In this document: one piece after another, positions 28,505 through 34,143 of the stretch
How the letters are laid out: each line of letters starts with the position of its first letter
Position numbering within the stretch: the first letter of the stretch is position 1
Source of the DNA: Planctomycetota bacterium
Lineage (GTDB): Bacteria; Planctomycetota; Planctomycetia; Planctomycetales; Planctomycetaceae
NCBI GenBank assembly: GCA_027624335.1
Contig: JAQBWV010000047.1
Span: 1 to 34,143 of the forward strand
Direction of reading: 5' to 3'
Length of the DNA: 34,143 bases
Program-made: the position numbers and the translations under genes
Notes under the pieces: generated by a model
Told to the model about the DNA's origin: nothing
What the model saw: the letters and a program-made list of their open reading frames with translations, nothing else
Database searches by the model: none

Positions 28505-31500
28505 ATGTGTTGCAAGCTGATTCGCGTGTTTACGTTGCGAAAAGCTCGGTCTCGCACTGCAGGAAGTGCCACCGAAGCAGCATCGAAGAACCACGTTGTC
28601 GATGCTTCGACGCTGGCAATTCTCGCGACGGCGGTTGCGATGTTAGTGATTGTTGGCTTCGCGGTTGATCCGGTTGTCGGTCAGGAGTCGCCGGCTCCGG
28701 GGACTGCCGAGACAACTCCTGCGACAGTGCCGGCTGACGCTGCCGCAGAATCAGACTTTGAGCGGCTGATCTACTTGCCCTACAAAAATCTGAAAGATGT
28801 TTTCGAAAAGCATGGCTCGACGGTGTTCATGCCGTACGCCGATTACGTCAAGCGCTGGCAACAGGGTAACCAGCCGCAGGCGAAGAACATTGTCGAAGCC
28901 GTTATCACAGAATCGCACTATACCGCGACGGTCGATCGGTCGCTCCTGCGGGTCCGGGCCAGGTTGACTATCCAGGTTCTGGGCAAGCCCTGGGTCGAAG
29001 TGCCGATTCAGTTTGGTAGTGCTGCTGTCGGAAAACTCACGGTCGAAGACGGCAAGCAGGTTCTGCTTAAGGGAACAGGAAACGGCACTTACTCGCTGTT
29101 GTTTGGTCAGGCGGGCGAACATTCGGTCGAGATCGAACTGGCGACTGCGATTCAGGCATCGCCGGACGGTCGTAAGGTCGAGTTCAATGTTCCCCCTGTG
29201 GGCGTCACCACATTTGAACTGGCGATTCCCGAGGCCGACAACACTGTCGAATTACTGCCGCACCTGATCACGCTGCCTGTCGAAGCCGCCGCCACTGAAA
29301 CTCGAATCAAAGCGAATCTTGGAGCGACCGCAAAGATCTCGGCCAGCTGGCATCCTCGAACGAGCCAGAAACCAGACATGGATCTGCTGGCCGCCGTCAT
29401 CAACTATCAGAAGGTGACGCTGCGAGACGGACTGATTCACACCGACGCGTGGCTGAACTACGACATCCTGCGTGGCGAAATGACCGAACTGGCGATTGCC
29501 GTTCCCGTTGGGCAACGAATCCTGGGAGTTTCGTCGACCAATGTGAAAATTCGCGGCTGGCGTGCAGAACCTGGCGAGCAGCGTCAGACAGTTCGCGTTG
29601 AGTTTCTCAGCCCGGCCACCGACAAGGTTTCGATTGAGGTTCACACCGAGCGGGAATTCGGAGCCGACGCGATTCAACTCGCGGGTCGCGACGCTCAGGG
29701 AAATTACAACGGTATCCACGCGATCGATGCTGTTCGAGAATCCGGGCAACTGGCTGTCGCCGGAGCCAGTGATCTTTCGCTGCAGTTTGAGCAGGTGACC
29801 GGTCTGGTTCGGATCGAAGACAGCGAGATTCACGCTTCGATTCGTCAGGACGGGGCGGCAACGTTTAAGTTCTACAGCTCGAACATTCAGTTGCAGGTGC
29901 TCGCGAAGCCGGTCGAGGCACGACTCGTTCTCACGTCGACCTACCAATTCGCTTTCGACGATGACGAGCTGAAACTGGTAGCAGAACTGGGTTATCAGAT
30001 CGAGCGGGCGGGTGTGTTTGAATTCAGAATCTCCTTGCCGGACGATCTGGAAGTGGACCGAGTGGAATCGAATTCGGGACACGCCGTTCGCGAGTTTCAT
30101 GTTGAGGGAGAGAGTCCACGCGTGCTGCGAGTCGTCATGCAACAGAAAACCGGGATCGACGATCACGTTGGGCTCCAGGTTACCGCACATCAGAGCTTTG
30201 AAGAGGCGACGGAGTCGTTCGAACTGTCACTGCCAATTCCCGAGCCACAGCGTGTCGAGCGAGAAACCGCCGAAGTTTATGTCTCAGCGTCGGAAGCTCT
30301 GGAAGTGATTACCGATCAGGAGAGCATCGTCGCCGCACAACCGTTGCCAGTCCCAACAGGGCAGTTTACAAGCGGCAAGCGAGTTGCTGCTGCGTGGTCA
30401 TTCAATCGGCGTCCGGTCGACATTCCCTTGCGAACCAAACGCCGCCCGACGCGACTGTCGGCGCAGGTCGCGACGACGATTAACGTGAAAGAAGAGATCA
30501 TCGAAGTCTCGACCGAGTTGCGCTATCACGTGCAATATGCCGGGCTCGACGTATTCCGCTTCTCCGTGCCGGCGGAGATTTCAGAACACATTCAGATTAC
30601 ATCTCTCGGTGCTGCTTCCGCGCCTGCGATCAAACAGAAAGTTCCCGCCGCTGAGGCCGTCGATGGTTGGGTCACCTGGACGATTACGATGCAGCGGGAC
30701 GTCATTGGGGAACACCGCTTCCAGTTGACATGGGATGCGAAGCCGCGTGCTGACGCGACTCCTGCAGGAGCTGACGAGAAGACGCCGGTCGAAGCGGCCG
30801 GAACGGCTTCCGCAGTAGAAGTCGTCTTCCAGACAGTGCGTGTTCTGGGACTTGATGGAAGCGATGAAAAGAAACGGGAAGTTGCACTGTCCAACGTCTC
30901 CGGAGAGATCGTTGTTCAGAAGGATCGCTCCTTATCTGTCAGTGCCAGTGCCGTTGACGAAGGTCTGGAAGCTGTCGATGTTCGAGAGCTGACTCTACTA
31001 CCTCAGTCTGGTTCGCTGGCTTACCGTTATTTTCGGCAGCCGGTCGGATTCAGGATCGAAGCCACAAAGCACGAGATTCAGAAGGTCGTTGAAACAGTCG
31101 TCACGCGGGCGCTGGTCGAAGTGGTGACGCGCCGTGACACTCGCGCGAATTACCGCTGCCGATACCGTATTCGATCGAGTGAACGTCAGCGTCTGCGAGT
31201 CGACGTGCCGGTCGGTTCTGAACTGCTGAGTGTCTTCATCGATGGTCAGCAGGTGAGTCCCGAAAAGAACGCTCAGCCGATGGAAGTGGAAGGCTGGGAT
31301 TCGTACTTCGTCAATATTGCTCGAACGGGTTCGTCGGATGACCTGTTCTCGCTGACGTTACTGATGATGACGCCTGTCGATGTCCGGGCACCGTTCGACG
31401 GATGGGGTGGCAAGTTGCTGCTGAGGTTGCCGCAGGTTGGCGGCATCGACAATTCGGGAGTTGTTGTGCAGCAACTTCAGACTGTGATCTGGACTCCGGA

Positions 31501-32080
31501 TGACTACAACCTGCTGGGCGATTCCGACGGGTTTACTCACGAAACAAAACTGAAAGTTCGAGACGCTCTGGCGATTCGCCGCGATGACTATTCTGACTAC
31601 TTTGATGCCGATGCCTGGGTTCAGGTTCCGGCTGCTGGATTCATCGATTTCCCGACAGAAGGGAACCGGTTCCGCTACAGCAGCCTGGGATCGCGTGACG
31701 CGATTCTGCTGACCTGGGCGAGCCAGTCGAACTACACATGGCTCTTCAGCGGTGCGTTGATTCTGATCGCGATTCTGCTGCGTGGTCTGTGCTGGGACAC
31801 GAAACTGCTGCTGATTCTCGTTGCCGGGTTTGCCGCTGTGCTGTTCGGACTGAGTTCGCCCGGTTGGTCTGCAGAAGTAATCTCGAATGCCAGGTTCGGC
31901 ATCTACGCCTTGATCGGAATTTGGGTGCTGCACACGGTGTTCTCGTGGAAGTCGGCGAGTGGTTCTCGATCAGAGACTCCTGACGAGACGCCACCGGGGC
32001 CTGTCGTCGGTGCGTCGCTTCCCGTCGTGATCCCGCCACCGGGCGTCTTCGACGATCTTCGTAAACAGTTCGGAAACTGA
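28505..32080 (+). CDS. Giant secreted, membrane-anchored beta-rich protein 1
   Basis: The protein has 1191 residues. The ATG at 28505 has AGGA nine bases upstream. A basic N-terminus leads into a hydrophobic segment (about 36-58) that acts as a signal peptide or anchor, ending near VVGQE. About 1,000 residues of alternating-polarity beta-strand sequence follow, without catalytic motifs. Three predicted membrane helices lie near the C-terminus (about 1079-1093, 1102-1116 and 1131-1146), followed by a Pro/Ser-rich tail. The family is unnamed to me and seems typical of planctomycetes. The segment IVEAVITESHYTATVDRSL and the following strands align by eye with the next gene, so the two are distant paralogues. 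The spacing of 12 bases between them marks an operon. Confidence 0.8.
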   Translation: MCCKLIRVFTLRKARSRTAGSATEAASKNHVVDASTLAILATAVAMLVIVGFAVDPVVGQESPAPGTAETTPATVPADAAAESDFERLIYLPYKNLKDVFEKHGSTVFMPYADYVKRWQQGNQPQAKNIVEAVITESHYTATVDRSLLRVRARLTIQVLGKPWVEVPIQFGSAAVGKLTVEDGKQVLLKGTGNGTYSLLFGQAGEHSVEIELATAIQASPDGRKVEFNVPPVGVTTFELAIPEADNTVELLPHLITLPVEAAATETRIKANLGATAKISASWHPRTSQKPDMDLLAAVINYQKVTLRDGLIHTDAWLNYDILRGEMTELAIAVPVGQRILGVSSTNVKIRGWRAEPGEQRQTVRVEFLSPATDKVSIEVHTEREFGADAIQLAGRDAQGNYNGIHAIDAVRESGQLAVAGASDLSLQFEQVTGLVRIEDSEIHASIRQDGAATFKFYSSNIQLQVLAKPVEARLVLTSTYQFAFDDDELKLVAELGYQIERAGVFEFRISLPDDLEVDRVESNSGHAVREFHVEGESPRVLRVVMQQKTGIDDHVGLQVTAHQSFEEATESFELSLPIPEPQRVERETAEVYVSASEALEVITDQESIVAAQPLPVPTGQFTSGKRVAAAWSFNRRPVDIPLRTKRRPTRLSAQVATTINVKEEIIEVSTELRYHVQYAGLDVFRFSVPAEISEHIQITSLGAASAPAIKQKVPAAEAVDGWVTWTITMQRDVIGEHRFQLTWDAKPRADATPAGADEKTPVEAAGTASAVEVVFQTVRVLGLDGSDEKKREVALSNVSGEIVVQKDRSLSVSASAVDEGLEAVDVRELTLLPQSGSLAYRYFRQPVGFRIEATKHEIQKVVETVVTRALVEVVTRRDTRANYRCRYRIRSSERQRLRVDVPVGSELLSVFIDGQQVSPEKNAQPMEVEGWDSYFVNIARTGSSDDLFSLTLLMMTPVDVRAPFDGWGGKLLLRLPQVGGIDNSGVVVQQLQTVIWTPDDYNLLGDSDGFTHETKLKVRDALAIRRDDYSDYFDADAWVQVPAAGFIDFPTEGNRFRYSSLGSRDAILLTWASQSNYTWLFSGALILIAILLRGLCWDTKLLLILVAGFAAVLFGLSSPGWSAEVISNARFGIYALIGIWVLHTVFSWKSASGSRSETPDETPPGPVVGASLPVVIPPPGVFDDLRKQFGN

Positions 32081-32092
32081 GGGAGCACACTC

Positions 32093-34143
32093 ATGATACC
32101 GATCCGAACTGATTCGATTGTTGGCAGAAAACGAGCAGTGGCCCGAGCGTTAATGATGCTTCTGGTGATTGCTGGGAATGCCCTGGCGGCGCAGCCAGTG
32201 ATGGCTCAGGAACCGATCGACAGCAAGCTTCCGCAACGACAGACTTTTGTTCCCGTTGCGGATCTTGATGTCGTCCTGACGGGAGACCGCGAAGGCGTTC
32301 TCCTGAGCCGGAACGAGTTTCAGGAGCTCTATTCCAAAGCACTGGCGAACGAAGTGACGTCGCCGCGTCTACCTGCTCGTATCGTGATTTCAGAAGCCGA
32401 TTACGCCGCCGAGATCGCCGGAGATCATCTGGTCGTCAAGGCTGCCATTCGACTTCACCAGTTCGAATCCGGATGGCAACAGTTACGACTGCCGTTCGGT
32501 CAGCTTTCTATTGAGAAAGCCACCGTTAATGGCAAGCCTGCAAAACTTGGACGGACCCAGGTTCCGGCCAAAGGTAAAGGACAGCCGGTCTCGATTCTGA
32601 CGCTGTTGCATAATCAGACAGGTGATGCGACTTTGGAACTTGAACTCTCGGCGCTGCTTCACGCGTCGGGAAATGATCGCTCTGCAGCTTTTCAGTTGAT
32701 TCCGATTCCGTCGGCGACGATGAAAGTTACGACGCCGGTCGGGCGTCATCTGGTCGTCGGTGCGCAGTCACTGGAGCGTCCATCGCCGATCGATCAGCCT
32801 GCGGTGTACTCCGTCCCGGTTGGCGGTGTGACCAGCCTGCGCTTGTTCTTTAATGATCATCAGGGCGAGCAGCGAGCGGATTCGCTGGCGTTCGCGTCGA
32901 CCGGTTATGGCCTGCACGTTTCACCAGGCGAAGTTACCTGGCAGGCGAAGACGAGCCTGCAGGTGTTTGGTACCACCTACAATCAGATCTTCTGCGCGAT
33001 TCCTTCCAGTCTGGAGATAACCCATGTCGAGTCGACCGGCCTGGAGTCCTGGGAATTGTCCGACAATCCGGACGGCACCAGTTCGACAGTGATCACGCTC
33101 AACTATCGACAGGCGTTCGACGGTGGCCGAGACATGATCTTTCGTGGAGTGATGGCGACGGAATCCGGCAAGCCGTGGGCCGTTCCGAATTTGACACTCC
33201 GCAACGTGACGTCTCACATTGGAAGAGTCACCGTTCAGCACCCTGCTGCCGTGCGAGTTCGTCTGGCAGAATCAGACGGCGCGCGGGCTGCCACCGGAAC
33301 GGTCGGTGAGCAGACGTTTGATGTATGGCGGGAAGATTTCAATCTGGCGTTCGAAACGCGAACTCGTGAACGGGAACTTCACGCGACGGTGACATCTTTG
33401 CTGGATCTGGCACCGACCGGTGTCACTTTTTCGGCAGCGACTCAGGTGGAAAGTCATTTTGCACCACTGTTCGACGTCACGTTTCGGCTGCCGGCGGAAT
33501 GGCGGGTTGAGCTGATCGAAGTGGACGGCGGCTCTTTGCCCTGGCAGGTGAGTTCCCGCGAAGCCGGCTGGAACAGTTACCGGATCGCGTTGTCTCAACC
33601 GCTCCCTCCAGGGCAGGAACTCTCGTTTCGATTCATGTCCGTGCAGGATCTGGAGGACTGGCCGGTTGAAGAAAATGTCGCGGACTTCACGCTTCCGACC
33701 GTTCAGATTCCTGAAGCTTCCATTGTTGAAGGTACGTTCGTGATTCGTGCGGGAGACGATCTCGATCTCAAGACCGTCGACCTGTTTAACCTCGATCCCG
33801 CGCCGTCGGTCGCCGCCAACGAACGCTTACGGTTCTTCTTTCAGCAGGCCGACTACGAGGGACAACTGACTGCATCACGCAAGCCGTCGCTGGTGTCGGC
33901 TCAGTCGCTGACGTTTTCGCGGCTGGATCGAGAAGTTCTGCAGTCGCACCTTCAGGCTACGCTGGATATCTCTGGAGGAGGCCTGCGCACGTTGCAGGTC
34001 GGCCTGTCGGAGTCAGCCGGCGAGAACCTGCAGTTTCATTTAGCCGGCGCGACCACGCGGATCGTCGAACAGTTGCCTGGTGACGTCGCAGAAGGTGTCC
34101 GGCTCTGGACGCTGAATCTTGATCAACGAGTCACTGGGCAGGT
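32093..34143 (+). CDS. Giant secreted beta-rich protein 2 (3' partial)
   Basis: ATG 32093 is preceded by GGGAG eight bases upstream, 12 bases after the previous stop. The frame is open to the window edge (683 codons, no stop). Residues about 12-39 form a signal peptide (basic stretch, then LMMLLVIAGNALAAQPVMA). The mature part begins with an acidic stretch and then IVISEADYAAEIAGDHLVV, which matches the corresponding segment of the upstream giant protein. The remainder is beta-strand-rich with many Ser/Thr and Val and no cysteines to speak of. A cell-envelope role is likely but unproven. The C-terminus, where its paralogue has membrane helices, lies outside the window. Confidence 0.82.
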   Translation, partial: MIPIRTDSIVGRKRAVARALMMLLVIAGNALAAQPVMAQEPIDSKLPQRQTFVPVADLDVVLTGDREGVLLSRNEFQELYSKALANEVTSPRLPARIVISEADYAAEIAGDHLVVKAAIRLHQFESGWQQLRLPFGQLSIEKATVNGKPAKLGRTQVPAKGKGQPVSILTLLHNQTGDATLELELSALLHASGNDRSAAFQLIPIPSATMKVTTPVGRHLVVGAQSLERPSPIDQPAVYSVPVGGVTSLRLFFNDHQGEQRADSLAFASTGYGLHVSPGEVTWQAKTSLQVFGTTYNQIFCAIPSSLEITHVESTGLESWELSDNPDGTSSTVITLNYRQAFDGGRDMIFRGVMATESGKPWAVPNLTLRNVTSHIGRVTVQHPAAVRVRLAESDGARAATGTVGEQTFDVWREDFNLAFETRTRERELHATVTSLLDLAPTGVTFSAATQVESHFAPLFDVTFRLPAEWRVELIEVDGGSLPWQVSSREAGWNSYRIALSQPLPPGQELSFRFMSVQDLEDWPVEENVADFTLPTVQIPEASIVEGTFVIRAGDDLDLKTVDLFNLDPAPSVAANERLRFFFQQADYEGQLTASRKPSLVSAQSLTFSRLDREVLQSHLQATLDISGGGLRTLQVGLSESAGENLQFHLAGATTRIVEQLPGDVAEGVRLWTLNLDQRVTGQ

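Noticed and set aside
29252-30190. 312-codon minus-strand frame inside giant protein 1
   Set aside because: Antisense shadow of a long GC-rich gene. No recognisable domain or start context.

Overview
The window most likely comes from a planctomycete (Planctomycetota). The signs are a medium-GC genome with mostly short operons and long gene-poor gaps, a planctomycete-type pilin-like protein (N-terminal motif GVVLSAETVMVGTIGVLAL), very large secreted beta-rich proteins with weak homology outside the phylum, Tat-exported Gfo/Idh/MocA oxidoreductases, SGNH hydrolases and abundant ECF sigma factors. This assignment is inference from protein style; no rRNA gene is present to confirm it.

Layout. 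Positions 1-80 hold the 3' end of an unknown gene. A minus-strand block follows (309-5938): tRNA-Leu(CAG) with a strong terminator, the lipoate pair lipB-lipA (overlapping by 8 bases), and a four-repeat Trp-rich protein followed by pabB and pabA, which supply p-aminobenzoate for folate. A plus-strand beta-propeller gene (6320-7450) meets a minus-strand porin (7447-8865) tail to tail, with the stop codons overlapping. Upstream on the minus strand are a Gfo/Idh/MocA oxidoreductase and a cytochrome P450, probably one operon (9171-11882).

The most notable gene is at 12159-12377. It is a 72-residue SelW/Rdx-family protein whose CxxU motif is encoded by TGC...TGA, with a SECIS-like hairpin just after the TGA. 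An ORF caller breaks it at the TGA and misses it. Pyruvate phosphate dikinase (12930-15689) follows, with a textbook terminator. Next come an SGNH hydrolase, a nucleoside-type MFS transporter, a pilin-like protein with its own promoter, a bidirectional terminator and an ECF sigma factor. After a gene-free stretch of about 1.26 kb come truA, a HEAT-repeat protein and an N-terminally truncated SGNH-hydrolase remnant on the minus strand. An ECF sigma/anti-sigma pair is separated by a 7-bp-period GTTCC repeat. The right end carries an 859-residue pRiA4-ORF3/SEC-C protein and two tandem, distantly paralogous giant secreted proteins, the second running off the window.

No insertion sequence, CRISPR array, prophage or rRNA was seen. 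The points most worth following are the hidden selenoprotein, a LipB homologue lacking both catalytic residues, the P450 with an altered I-helix, the repeat protein overlapping pabB, and the paired giant surface proteins.
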